From: Acidobacteriota bacterium
GTDB lineage: Bacteria; Acidobacteriota; Vicinamibacteria; Vicinamibacterales; UBA2999
NCBI GenBank assembly: GCA_030650395.1
Contig: JAUSDY010000108.1
Location: forward strand, 62,001-126,000
Length of the DNA stretch: 64,000 nucleotides
Direction of reading: 5' to 3'
Of this stretch, positions 47,350-56,403 are shown in pieces. The notes below the pieces were generated by a model, which saw only the letters and a list, made by a program, of their open reading frames with translations, did no database searches and had not been told where the DNA came from. Positions within the stretch are counted from its first letter, which is position 1; each line of letters opens with the position of its first letter. Made by a program: the position numbers and the translations under genes.

Positions 47350-48228
47350 TTATGGCAAGCCGACTCCGACGCTGACGGTTAAAGCGCGACGCGTGAATCG
47401 GCGGGCGTCATCATAGCTGAACGTTTGCGTCGACGCGAACGACATCGTCACGGGCAGGCCCATGTCGCGGCGGATCGTCAGCGCCGGATTGAGCGTCAGC
47501 ACCAGCGCCGAAAACACGATCTCCCTCCCGGGATATTTGAGCGGCAGGATCGTCGTGAGCCGCGCGACGGTTGCGGGCGATGCGTCGACACCAGCCGCGA
47601 CGCGCCAGCCGCGGCCCGGATCCCACTGCCGGCTCACCCCCACCCGGAACTCATGCACTTCCGAGATCGTCGTCTCGCTGCCCTCGATCGTGAACGAGCT
47701 GGACGACGGCGGCTGCGTATGACTGACGGTCTTGGTCTGCCGCGAATGGAAGGCGCTGCGATCGCGCCGGTATTGATATGCAGAACGCCAGGCGAGTCCA
47801 AGCGCGCGCCCGAGTACGACACCGTGGCGCACGCGCCACGAGCGCAGATCGACGTTGCCGGAGGTTCCTGAGGTCGCGAGATCCCCGGTGGGCTGGAAAA
47901 ACTCGTCGACATCGTCGCCGCGCGTGGTTCGCTGCGGCGTGATCGCCACTTCGCTTTCCAACACGCTTCCGGCGATGCGGTAGCGCGCGCGTAGCACACC
48001 CCACTGGTTGTCGCCCCAATAGGTCTGCGTGAAATTGTGTGGGACCAGCTCGGGGGTGTCGAACCGCGAGGGGTTCTCGAAGCGATACTGAAAACGATCG
48101 CGAGCGATTTCGTAGCTGACCGTGACCGCAGGAAGCGATGTTTGAGTCTGCGCGGCGGTTGAAACGGGTGACAGCGCCGTCATCGCGACGACTAGCGCGG
48201 ATGTCGCCGCGGCTCGGGCCCGCCTCAC
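47350..48228 (-). CDS. hypothetical exported/outer-membrane protein
   Basis: signal peptide and beta-strand-rich sequence; 4-bp overlap with upstream TPR gene. Confidence 0.6.
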   Translation of the reverse strand: MRRARAAATSALVVAMTALSPVSTAAQTQTSLPAVTVSYEIARDRFQYRFENPSRFDTPELVPHNFTQTYWGDNQWGVLRARYRIAGSVLESEVAITPQRTTRGDDVDEFFQPTGDLATSGTSGNVDLRSWRVRHGVVLGRALGLAWRSAYQYRRDRSAFHSRQTKTVSHTQPPSSSSFTIEGSETTISEVHEFRVGVSRQWDPGRGWRVAAGVDASPATVARLTTILPLKYPGREIVFSALVLTLNPALTIRRDMGLPVTMSFASTQTFSYDDARRFTRRALTVSVGVGLP

Positions 48229-49805
48229 CGCTGCTCGAGAAACATCTTCGCGCGCGCGATCTCCGGCCGGCTGCCGTCGGCGTTCTTCGAGAGCGCGAGC
48301 AGCTTGGCGAAGTAGTCCGCGGCGCTCTGCCGGTCACCCGCCGCCAACGCGGCCACCGCAGCGCCGTTGAGGCCACGAAAGCGGTTGGGGGTCATCTTCA
48401 GCGCCGCCGCATACTCCTGCAGCGCGGGCCCGGCCTGCCCCATTTCCAACAGCAGATCGCCGAGCAGCTCCCGCATCGGATAGAGACGGTTCTCCATCGC
48501 CACGTGCTTGACGCTGCTGTCCTCGCCGTCCGCTGCCCGTCGCATCAGGGCCGCGGCCTGATCGCGCGCGCCTTCAGCGTGCGCCACCCACGCGGACACC
48601 GCGAGGATCTGCTCGTCGGTCCGATCGGCCCAGTACGATTGACCGGACGACTGCAGCGCGCGCCGGAGCTCTTGCAGCGCCCCGATCTCGCGCTTCGCTC
48701 CGGCGGCAATGCCGCTGCGGGCCATGCCGAGGCCGCGCGCGAAGCGCGTCAGGGCGTCGGCTTGCGGTTGCCCGGAGCCGGCACTGACCGGCAGCGCGGC
48801 GGCGCCGGCCCAGTCCGCGCGCTCGAGCGCGTAACGCGCCGGCATCGCCGCGAGCGCGGTGAAGTTGCCCAACGACGGCGGGCGATCCCCGCGCGGCGGC
48901 GTATTGAGGGCCTTGCGAATCATCGCGCCGGCCTTGGCATCCTGCCCAAGCTGCAGGTGCGCATACACCGTGAAGTCCGCCGCGTGGTAGTAGTCGGGTT
49001 GGATCTCGAGCGACGACAGGTTCGACGCGATCGAGTCCTCCCATAACCCCACCATGGAATAGATGTGCGAGGGCATGTGGCGCGCATGCGGCACCGCCGG
49101 CGCGATCCCCGCGTAGCGGCGCGCCGCCGGAATACCAGCTTGCGCCAGCGGCGCATAGTCGTAGGCGTGAATGATGAAGTGCGACACGCCGGGGTGCTGG
49201 GGGTTCTGCTCGTACAGCTTATTCAGCATGGCCGCGGACTTGAGCTGGTTGGCGTAGGTCAGGTCCGAACTCGGCGCCGAAGCCTGCAGGGTCAGCGCGT
49301 AGAACACCTGAGCCTCGAAGTCCTCCGGATAGCGCGCGGCCAGCTGCGCCATGGCGGCGTTGTAAGACCGCAACCGCGTCTCAAGGGGAATAGAGTCGTG
49401 GTCTCGGTAGTAACCACGAAGCGCCTCGATCCACATTCGCTCACGCTCGGTCGGTGCCCTGGCGGCGCGTGCTTTCTCCAGAACCTCCCAGGCGGCCTGC
49501 GCCTCCTTCTGGGCGGGAGGCCCCGACAGCGTGTTACCGAGCAGATCGACCGCAATCCCCCAATACGCCATCGCACAGCCGGGGTCCTGCGCCAGCACGG
49601 CTCTAAACGTCCGGCCCGCGGTGCCGAACCAGTACGAATGCAGCATCGCGACACCGCGCTCGAACTCGGCCTGCACTTTCGGATCGCAGGAGGTTGGAAA
49701 ATTGACCCTGCCGAGCGTCTCATGGGTCGCGTCGTGCTGCGCCATCGCCGGCAGCGGCAGTGCCATGACACCAAGGAGCAACATCAAGCCGAATCTGCCC
49801 CTCAT
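48225..49805 (-). CDS. TPR repeat-containing secreted protein
   Basis: signal peptide; FERGVAMLHSYWFGTAGRTFRAVLAQDPGCAMAYWGIA, repeated TPR-like helices. Confidence 0.8.
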   Translation of the reverse strand: MRGRFGLMLLLGVMALPLPAMAQHDATHETLGRVNFPTSCDPKVQAEFERGVAMLHSYWFGTAGRTFRAVLAQDPGCAMAYWGIAVDLLGNTLSGPPAQKEAQAAWEVLEKARAARAPTERERMWIEALRGYYRDHDSIPLETRLRSYNAAMAQLAARYPEDFEAQVFYALTLQASAPSSDLTYANQLKSAAMLNKLYEQNPQHPGVSHFIIHAYDYAPLAQAGIPAARRYAGIAPAVPHARHMPSHIYSMVGLWEDSIASNLSSLEIQPDYYHAADFTVYAHLQLGQDAKAGAMIRKALNTPPRGDRPPSLGNFTALAAMPARYALERADWAGAAALPVSAGSGQPQADALTRFARGLGMARSGIAAGAKREIGALQELRRALQSSGQSYWADRTDEQILAVSAWVAHAEGARDQAAALMRRAADGEDSSVKHVAMENRLYPMRELLGDLLLEMGQAGPALQEYAAALKMTPNRFRGLNGAAVAALAAGDRQSAADYFAKLLALSKNADGSRPEIARAKMFLEQR

Positions 49806-49855
49806 TCATTCCCCCGGCACGTGGGCGATCTTAGCAGGCTCGTGAAGCCAAGGCG

Positions 49856-51076
49856 TCACTTAGGCGAGCCTGGCCAGCCGCCCACCATCGGACCCACGAT
49901 CTTCGCGGGATCGGCGTTCGGCTTCGGACGGAACTTCTGCGAGCGGTCGTTGGCGACTTCAGTGACGTACAAGTTGCGCTCCTGATCCACGCTGATCTGA
50001 TGGACGCCGTCGAATTGTCCCGGCTGAGGTCCATGGCCGCCGATATCCAGAATGTACCGGCCGTTGAGGTCGTACTTCAGCAGCCGGTCCGTCGTCCAGT
50101 CGGCCATCCAGATGAAGTCATCCTGCGTGACGATATGGGCCAGCACCGCCGAGTCGTGGCCGGTCGGCCACATCTCCAGGAACTTGCCGTCCTCGTCGAA
50201 GACCTGCATGCGATGGTGCTCCCGGTCGGCGACGAAGAGCCGCCGGTCGCGGCTGATCCCGATGCTGTGCACCGACCAGAACTCGTACGGGCCGGGGTTG
50301 TTGGGATCGACGGGCGGCCGCCCCCAGTCCTTGACGAATTTCCCGGTGCGATCGAACTTCGCGACGCGCGTGCCGGCGTAGCCGTCGGCCACGAAGAAGG
50401 TGCCGTCGGGCAGCCAGGCGATGTCGGTCGGGCGGTTGAAGTTGTTCGGGCCGCGTCCGGGCACGCCCCGCTCGCCCATCGTCCGCACCAGCGCGCCCTG
50501 GTTCGTAAAGATGTTGATGACGTGCTGATCGTCGTCGACGATCCAGATGTGCTTCTGCGGATCGTACGGATTGAACAACAGTTTGTGAGGGCCGCGCCCG
50601 ACCTCGCCAAGTCCAGAGCCCCTCGGTGGCGCCAGCAACCGATCGTGCTGCAGCCACTCTTCGATCGTGTTGCCATTCCGATCGACCGCAAAGACCAGAT
50701 GGTGCCTTCGCATGTCGTAGGTGTAGCCTTTTCCAGAGTACGGGCGGCGTCCGGTATTCGTGCGGCGGGGATTCAAGAGGCAGGGACAGATCCACGGCGT
50801 CGCGCCTGGCGGCAGCTGAATTTCGCCGCGTTGGGCCACCCACACCTTGTCGGGGGTTTCCGCCAGCACGCCCGCGCCCGAGCCCCACGTCCACCCCGCG
50901 TGCGAGAGGTCGCCATCGGGCAGCGGCCGGGGCCAGTTCTCCACGACCTCGTAGTCGCCCATGGGCACCTTTTGCACGGGCAGCTCTATCTTGGGTTGCG
51001 CCTCAACTGGCCTGAGGAGCGCCGCCGCGACGGCCAAGGCAGCGATGGTGACGAGTGAGGTCTGGGCGCGCATCAT
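49856..51076 (-). CDS. NHL-repeat / 6-bladed propeller protein (peptidyl-alpha-hydroxyglycine lyase-like)
   Basis: RPTDIAWLPDGTFFVADGYAGTRVAKFDRTGKFVKDWG and similar NHL units. Confidence 0.8.
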   Translation of the reverse strand: MMRAQTSLVTIAALAVAAALLRPVEAQPKIELPVQKVPMGDYEVVENWPRPLPDGDLSHAGWTWGSGAGVLAETPDKVWVAQRGEIQLPPGATPWICPCLLNPRRTNTGRRPYSGKGYTYDMRRHHLVFAVDRNGNTIEEWLQHDRLLAPPRGSGLGEVGRGPHKLLFNPYDPQKHIWIVDDDQHVINIFTNQGALVRTMGERGVPGRGPNNFNRPTDIAWLPDGTFFVADGYAGTRVAKFDRTGKFVKDWGRPPVDPNNPGPYEFWSVHSIGISRDRRLFVADREHHRMQVFDEDGKFLEMWPTGHDSAVLAHIVTQDDFIWMADWTTDRLLKYDLNGRYILDIGGHGPQPGQFDGVHQISVDQERNLYVTEVANDRSQKFRPKPNADPAKIVGPMVGGWPGSPK

Positions 51077-51167
51077 GACTCTCCCGCGATGAGGATGCGC
51101 CTGTGAGGTTTCGACTGTCAACCCGATTTCCTTGACATGCGGCAGGGGTGGGTGTTGACTATCGCAC

Positions 51168-51482
51168 ATGCGGCCCGTGATCCTCCTGCTGAGCGTCGCC
51201 CTGTTATTGGTGTCGCAGCCCGCGGCCAGTCAGGCGCCGCCCGAACGCGTCCGGGTGCCGACCAGCTACGCCAACGTGCACATGGCGTCGTCGTCCGGCG
51301 CCGAGGTCCTGGTCCTGGTCCCGCGCGGCACGGTCCTCACGGTGCTCGGGCGGGACAAGGAATGGATCCAGGTCCGCCTCACGCCGGAACTGCGGAAGAC
51401 CGGGATGGTGATGCGCTGGTACAAGAACGAAGACCGCGGCTGGATGCACGACTCGACCGTGGAAGTCCTCAAGCCGGCCTGA
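51168..51482 (+). CDS. SH3-like domain exported protein
   Basis: signal peptide; YANVHMASSSGAEVLVLVPRGTVLTVLGRDKEWIQVRL. Confidence 0.7.
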   Translation: MRPVILLLSVALLLVSQPAASQAPPERVRVPTSYANVHMASSSGAEVLVLVPRGTVLTVLGRDKEWIQVRLTPELRKTGMVMRWYKNEDRGWMHDSTVEVLKPA

Positions 51483-51511
51483 ACTTCGCGGTCGGCGAGA
51501 AGCCGTTCTGA

Positions 51512-51593
51512 ACTCTTAACTCTTAACTCTTAACTCTTAACTCTTAACTCTTAACTCTTAACTCTTAACTCTTAACTCTTAACTCTTAACTCT
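51512..51593. repeat. heptanucleotide tandem array (AACTCTT)x~11.7
   Basis: direct reading, essentially perfect repeat abutting the stop codon of the GGDEF gene. Confidence 0.98.
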
Positions 51594-52520
51594 CTATTGC
51601 GCCGCGATCCGGTAGACGTTCTTGCCCGCCCGCTTGGCTTCGTACAGGGCGAGGTCCGCGCTCTTCATCAGCGTGTCGGCGTCTTCGCCGTGGACGGGAT
51701 ACAGACCGATGCCGGCGCTGACGGTAATGCTGGCGGGCTGGCCCTCGACGACATAAGGCTGCGACACCGCCTCGATCACCTTCATCGCCACCTGTACCGC
51801 CTCGTCGGCGCCGCTGAGGCGCACCAGGATGACGAACTCGTCTCCGCCCAGGCGCGCGACCGTGTCCCCTTCGCGGATCGTCGACTCCAGCCGGCCCGCA
51901 ACCATCTTCAGCAGCGCGTCGCCCGCGGCGTGCCCCAGGGTGTTGTTGATCTCCTTGAAGCCGTCCAGGTCCAGATACAGCAGCGCCAAGCCGCACTGTT
52001 CTCGTCGTGCGTGGACCATCTCCATCGATAGCCGGTCGACGAGCAGCCGCCGGTTCGCAAGCCCCGTCAGCGGGTCGGTGAGCGCGAGCGATTCCAGCGT
52101 CTTGCCGTGATCGCGGGTGGCCTCGTGCAGCAGGCGGACCTCCAGCATGTTGCGGACCCGCAGCAACATCTCGGGAACATCGAACGGCTTGCTGAGGAAG
52201 TCCTTTGCGCCGTCCCGCAGCGCTCGCAGCTTGTGCATCGGGATGGCGGTAATCACGAGGACAGGCACGTAATCGTCCTTCTCAATCTCCTTCAGGGCGT
52301 CCAGCACCTGGAATCCGTCCATGCCGGGCATCTGAAGGTCGAGGAGGATCAGGCTGAAGCGATGGCGGCGCTGAAGGTCGCACACAGCGTGTGGATCGCT
52401 GGTCGACGAGACGGAGGTATAGCCGGCATCGAGCAGCAGGCGCTCCAACAGCGCGACATTGGCTTCCACGTCGTCGACGACCATGATGTTGGCGTTCAGG
52501 ATGTCGGCTGGGCTGACCAT
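51594..52520 (-). CDS. response regulator-diguanylate cyclase (REC-GGDEF)
   Basis: IMVVDDVEANVALLERLL, LLDLQMPGMDGFQVLDAL, DPLTGLANRRLL, ARLGGDEFVIL. Confidence 0.95.
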   Translation of the reverse strand: MVSPADILNANIMVVDDVEANVALLERLLLDAGYTSVSSTSDPHAVCDLQRRHRFSLILLDLQMPGMDGFQVLDALKEIEKDDYVPVLVITAIPMHKLRALRDGAKDFLSKPFDVPEMLLRVRNMLEVRLLHEATRDHGKTLESLALTDPLTGLANRRLLVDRLSMEMVHARREQCGLALLYLDLDGFKEINNTLGHAAGDALLKMVAGRLESTIREGDTVARLGGDEFVILVRLSGADEAVQVAMKVIEAVSQPYVVEGQPASITVSAGIGLYPVHGEDADTLMKSADLALYEAKRAGKNVYRIAAQ

Positions 52521-52677
52521 TACGTCGTCGTCGGCCTCAGGAGAGAGCCGGCGGTAAGCTCATGCGTGGCCGGTGTCACGCATCCAGCATAGCGGAGAGC
52601 GCCGCACGAAACGCGTCCTGATCGACGTCGCCGAACGCGCCGCCGCCCTTGGAACTTCGACGCCAGCCGCCGTCGGA

Positions 52678-53028
52678 TTACGCCGGCGCAATCTGGACGC
52701 GCCGGAGATATTCGGCCAGCGCCGCCGCTTGTTTGCGAATCTCGGTGGCGTCGTGCCGCTGGCCCGCCTTTTCCAGCACCGCTCCGATCTCGCTGATGCC
52801 ATCCATTCCGTAGGTGCGGCCGATGCCTTTCAGATTGTGGCCCACCCGCTCGATCGCGCGGTAGCCGGCCCGCGCCAGTTCCTGATCGATGAGCGCGAGA
52901 TCCTCGACACGGCGAGCCAGGAACTGCGGCAGCAGCCGTGCCGCAACCGTGTCCGGATGGATGACGATCAGTTCGTCGTCCTGTTGAAACGGCTGCGGGT
53001 GATTGGGCAGTGGCGCAGGGGGCATCAT
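52678..53028 (-). CDS. Hpt domain phosphotransfer protein
   Basis: AIERVGHNLKGIGRTYGMDGISEIGAVLEKAG; ATGA overlap with upstream gene. Confidence 0.8.
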   Translation of the reverse strand: MMPPAPLPNHPQPFQQDDELIVIHPDTVAARLLPQFLARRVEDLALIDQELARAGYRAIERVGHNLKGIGRTYGMDGISEIGAVLEKAGQRHDATEIRKQAAALAEYLRRVQIAPA

Positions 53029-54194
53029 GATGCCAGCCGGCGCAGCACGCCGACCGTGAGATCGTCGGGCAACGGCCCGGCCGAGGTGGCCCCGTCGATC
53101 AGTGATTGCGCGATTGCCTTTGCGGGATCCGCTCCAAACGGGCTCACGGCGCTCGCGCCCGCATGGAACAGATCCGGCCGCGCCTCGGTGAGGCCGTCGC
53201 TGTAGATGATCAGCACGTCTCCCGGCTCCATCGTCACAGCCCCCTCCTCGTAGACCTCGTCGTCGAGCACGCCGAGCGGAAGACCCTTGGCAGGCAGTTG
53301 CTCGATGCGGCCATCGGCCCGGCACAGGCGCACGTAGCCGTGTCCCGCATCGACGTAGCGCAGGCGGCCGCTCGCGAGGTCGAGCTGGGCATGAAACAAC
53401 GTGACGAAGGCGCCCGACCGGGTCAGGTCGCTGGCGAGCGCCGACGCGGCCGTTTGTACCGCAGTCGCCGGAGAACTGTTTGGCCCAACGGCCCGGAGCA
53501 CGGCCCGAACGCTGGCCATGAGGAGGGCCGCCGGGATCCCCTTGCCCATGACGTCGCCTACGGTGAGGCTGAGGATTCCGGGGGCGATTTGCTGCCAGTC
53601 GTAGAAATCGCCGCCGACCTCGCGCGCCGGCACGCACTGCGCCGCGAGGTCCCAGCCGACCAGGATGGGGATTTGGCCGGGTAGCAGATCCGCTTGGACC
53701 TTGGCCGCGCGCGACAACTCGACGCCCAGCTGCCTCCGCAGCAGCACGTTGTGCCGGAACAGCGACAGCTTCTGGATCGCCCGGTCGAGCACCGCCCGCA
53801 GGTCATGGCGGTTAAACGGCTTTCTGAGGTAATCGTCCGCGCCGATCCTCAACGCCTCGATAGCGACGTCCTCGGATCCATGCGCGGTCGTCAGGATCAC
53901 CCCTACGTCGAAGCCGCGTTCCCGGATGTGCTTGAGCACATCGAGGCCATCCATGCCCGACATCGACAGGTCTAAAAAGATCAGGTCGGTGGTGTTGTGC
54001 TCGAGCCACTGCAGCGAGGACTCACCGTCCGCAACAGCCGAGACCACGTATCCGAGGTCTTCCAGATATGCCGCCAGCAGAATCCGCATGTCCTCATCGT
54101 CATCGACGATCAGCATGCCCGAGATCGATACATCAACGACCGAGCGGCGGCCGATGGTGAAGCGAGAGGCAACTGAGAGCTCATCGGTACGCAT
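53025..54194 (-). CDS. response regulator with C-terminal PP2C/SpoIIE phosphatase (RsbU-like)
   Basis: LIVDDDEDMRILLAAYLED, LDLSMSGMDGLDVLKHI; VPAREVGGDFYDWQQ, LTVGDVMGKGIPAALLMASVRAVLR, GDVLIIYSDGLTEA. Confidence 0.94.
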   Translation of the reverse strand: MRTDELSVASRFTIGRRSVVDVSISGMLIVDDDEDMRILLAAYLEDLGYVVSAVADGESSLQWLEHNTTDLIFLDLSMSGMDGLDVLKHIRERGFDVGVILTTAHGSEDVAIEALRIGADDYLRKPFNRHDLRAVLDRAIQKLSLFRHNVLLRRQLGVELSRAAKVQADLLPGQIPILVGWDLAAQCVPAREVGGDFYDWQQIAPGILSLTVGDVMGKGIPAALLMASVRAVLRAVGPNSSPATAVQTAASALASDLTRSGAFVTLFHAQLDLASGRLRYVDAGHGYVRLCRADGRIEQLPAKGLPLGVLDDEVYEEGAVTMEPGDVLIIYSDGLTEARPDLFHAGASAVSPFGADPAKAIAQSLIDGATSAGPLPDDLTVGVLRRLAS

Positions 54195-54389
54195 CTCGGC
54201 GTATGGAACAGCAAAAAATGTGCCTGCAACGGTCCGGCGGTTCAAGGCTTGTATCGACGATCCCGAGAGGACCCGCCGACCAGTTCTGGGCACTCTTGGG
54301 CATAGGAACGGGGAGTTTCAGCCGCGGCGTGCGGCCAAGCTGCTCGAACGACAGTGTGGCCGCTGGGGCCAAGGATCGCCTGCTCCCTG

Positions 54390-54833
54390 TCAGAACGTCA
54401 GCGACATCTCGAGTCCGAACTCACCCGGCCGCCGCCGGATGGTGCGCACCGTCGGGAAGACACCCTGAATGATGGAGAGGCCATACCCGCTCTCCGGGAT
54501 CGACATGATGTCATCCGCGCTCCACTCCGACCGCGGCACCCGAGGCAGGACGTAGCCCGGGCCCTGGTCGAGAATGCGGATGGTCAGGCGCTGATCGGTC
54601 AGCTCCAGCTCGCAGACAATCACCGCCCCGGGACCCTGCCCGGTGTGGCCATGCTCGACCGCGTTGTTCAGCGCTTCGACGATGGCCAACTCAAACAGCG
54701 AATCATCGGCCCGCGGGACGTGCATGTTCTTCGCCGCCTGAACGAGGAACGACGCGGCCAGCCGGACCGACTCCACCCGGCTGGGCACCGTGACCGAAGC
54801 AAAACAACAATCGTCGGGGCGTGTGTCGTCCAT
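54390..54833 (-). CDS. anti-sigma regulatory factor, RsbW-type HATPase
   Basis: ELAIVEALNNAVEHGHTGQGPGAVIVCEL, LDQGPGY, GYGLSIIQGVF. Confidence 0.88.
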   Translation of the reverse strand: MDDTRPDDCCFASVTVPSRVESVRLAASFLVQAAKNMHVPRADDSLFELAIVEALNNAVEHGHTGQGPGAVIVCELELTDQRLTIRILDQGPGYVLPRVPRSEWSADDIMSIPESGYGLSIIQGVFPTVRTIRRRPGEFGLEMSLTF

Positions 54834-54837
54834 GGGA

Positions 54838-56004
54838 TCAATCCTGAGGCGTATTTTGAGACTTCAAGAACTCCATCAGGATCCGATCGTCGTCGGTCCA
54901 TTCACGGCGTTCCCGCGCGTCGTCCACCACAAAGCCGTAGCCGGTACCGGCGAGCTCGACGTTGCGGCCGGCGCGATCGACACAGAACCGGCCGCTGACG
55001 ATTTTCTCGTGGACCTCGGCGAACCCCGACACGCGGGTGTAATCGTTGACCACGCAGGCGTCGATTCTGGCCCCGGCATGGATCACGCAATTGCGGCCGA
55101 TCATGGTGGGCCCGATCACCGTGGCGCCGGGTTCGATCGCCGTGCTCGATCCGATATAAACCGGCGGGCGAATATCGGTCGACGCCAAATCGACGGCGAG
55201 ATTGATCCCGCCCCAGATTCCCGGCGCCAGCTCGCGCCCGGGCATGTCGATCTTGAACTCGCCGCGCAGAATCATCTGCGTCGCCTGCCAGTAGTCGGGG
55301 GTGCTGCCGATGTCAATCCACGAGAACGGCAGCGCCACGCCGTAGAACGGCAGCCCGCGCGCGGCCAGCAATGGAAACAACTGGCTGCCGAGGTCGAACA
55401 CGGTGCCGGCCGGAATGAGGTCGAAGACCGCCGGCTCAAAGAGGTAGATCCCGGTATTGATGGTGGTGCTGACCGCCTCCACCGGAGAAGGCTTTTCCTG
55501 GAACTGCAGGATGCGGCCGTCCGGCGCGGTCTTGACGACTCCGTAGCTGCCGACCAGCGCCCGCGGCATGTCTTTCAGGACGATGGTCGCCATGGCCTTG
55601 CGGTCGCGATGGAACGCCAGGGCCGCGGTAAGATCCAGGTCGATGATGGCGTCGCCGCACAGCACCGCGAAGGTGTCGTCGAAGAACCCGGAGAACTCCT
55701 GAATTTTTTTCAGGCCGCCCGCCGAGCCGAGCCCCTCCGGGACCGGGCGTCCGTCGATGTGATGGCCCTCGAAGCTGTAGCCGATCTGCACGCCGAACCG
55801 CGTGCCCTCGCGAAAGTACGACTCGATCGCGTCCGACAGGTACGACGTCGACACGATAATCTGATCGAAGCCGTGCTGTTTGAGCAAGTCGATCAGGAAT
55901 TCCATCAGCGGCTTGCTGACAATCGGGATCATCGGCTTCGGCACCGTGTCGGTGATCGGCCGCACTCTCGTCCCCTTGCCGCCAGCGAGGATCATCGCTT
56001 TCAT
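54838..56004 (-). CDS. sugar-phosphate nucleotidyltransferase with left-handed beta-helix C-terminus
   Basis: MKAMILAGGKGTRVRPITDTVPKPMIPIVSKPLMEFLIDLLKQHG. Confidence 0.93.
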   Translation of the reverse strand: MKAMILAGGKGTRVRPITDTVPKPMIPIVSKPLMEFLIDLLKQHGFDQIIVSTSYLSDAIESYFREGTRFGVQIGYSFEGHHIDGRPVPEGLGSAGGLKKIQEFSGFFDDTFAVLCGDAIIDLDLTAALAFHRDRKAMATIVLKDMPRALVGSYGVVKTAPDGRILQFQEKPSPVEAVSTTINTGIYLFEPAVFDLIPAGTVFDLGSQLFPLLAARGLPFYGVALPFSWIDIGSTPDYWQATQMILRGEFKIDMPGRELAPGIWGGINLAVDLASTDIRPPVYIGSSTAIEPGATVIGPTMIGRNCVIHAGARIDACVVNDYTRVSGFAEVHEKIVSGRFCVDRAGRNVELAGTGYGFVVDDARERREWTDDDRILMEFLKSQNTPQD

Positions 56005-56013
56005 CGCAGCTCC

Positions 56014-56358
56014 CTACGAAAAGCTCTGAACCGCCTGTTCGACCGTGGGATAGCTGGAAAACACCCGGTGGAGCCGGATGATTTCCAGCAGCGCCACGAC
56101 CGGTGGCTGGACGTTGGCGAGCCGGATATCGCCGTCGCCCTTGAGCACCTTGAGGGTCTTCAAGGCCGAGACGAGGGCTCCCAGACCGGAGCTGTCGACG
56201 AAGTGCACGTCGCTCATGTCCACGACCAGGCGACGGTGCCCCGCGTCGATCAGCTGCACCAAGGCGGTGCGAAACTCGCCGGCCACTTCGAGGTCGACGC
56301 GCGCGCTGGTGGGCCTGACTACCGCTGTGCCGTTCCGTTCGGCTACATCTATCTTCAT
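56014..56358 (-). CDS. STAS domain anti-sigma factor antagonist (RsbV-like)
   Basis: RRLVVDMSDVHFVDSSGLGALVSALKTLK. Confidence 0.92.
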   Translation of the reverse strand: MKIDVAERNGTAVVRPTSARVDLEVAGEFRTALVQLIDAGHRRLVVDMSDVHFVDSSGLGALVSALKTLKVLKGDGDIRLANVQPPVVALLEIIRLHRVFSSYPTVEQAVQSFS

Positions 56359-56403
56359 GATTCCTCAGAGCTCTCGCAGCTTCATCTGCGTGTCGTCTTC
56401 AGA

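Noticed and set aside
51512-51593. Possible CRISPR or origin iterons
   Set aside because: Pure 7-bp tandem repeat without spacers; no replication genes nearby
53029-53637. N-terminal extension of the Hpt ORF 52678..53637
   Set aside because: Antiframe of the PP2C gene; ATG at 53028 with ATGA overlap is the plausible start
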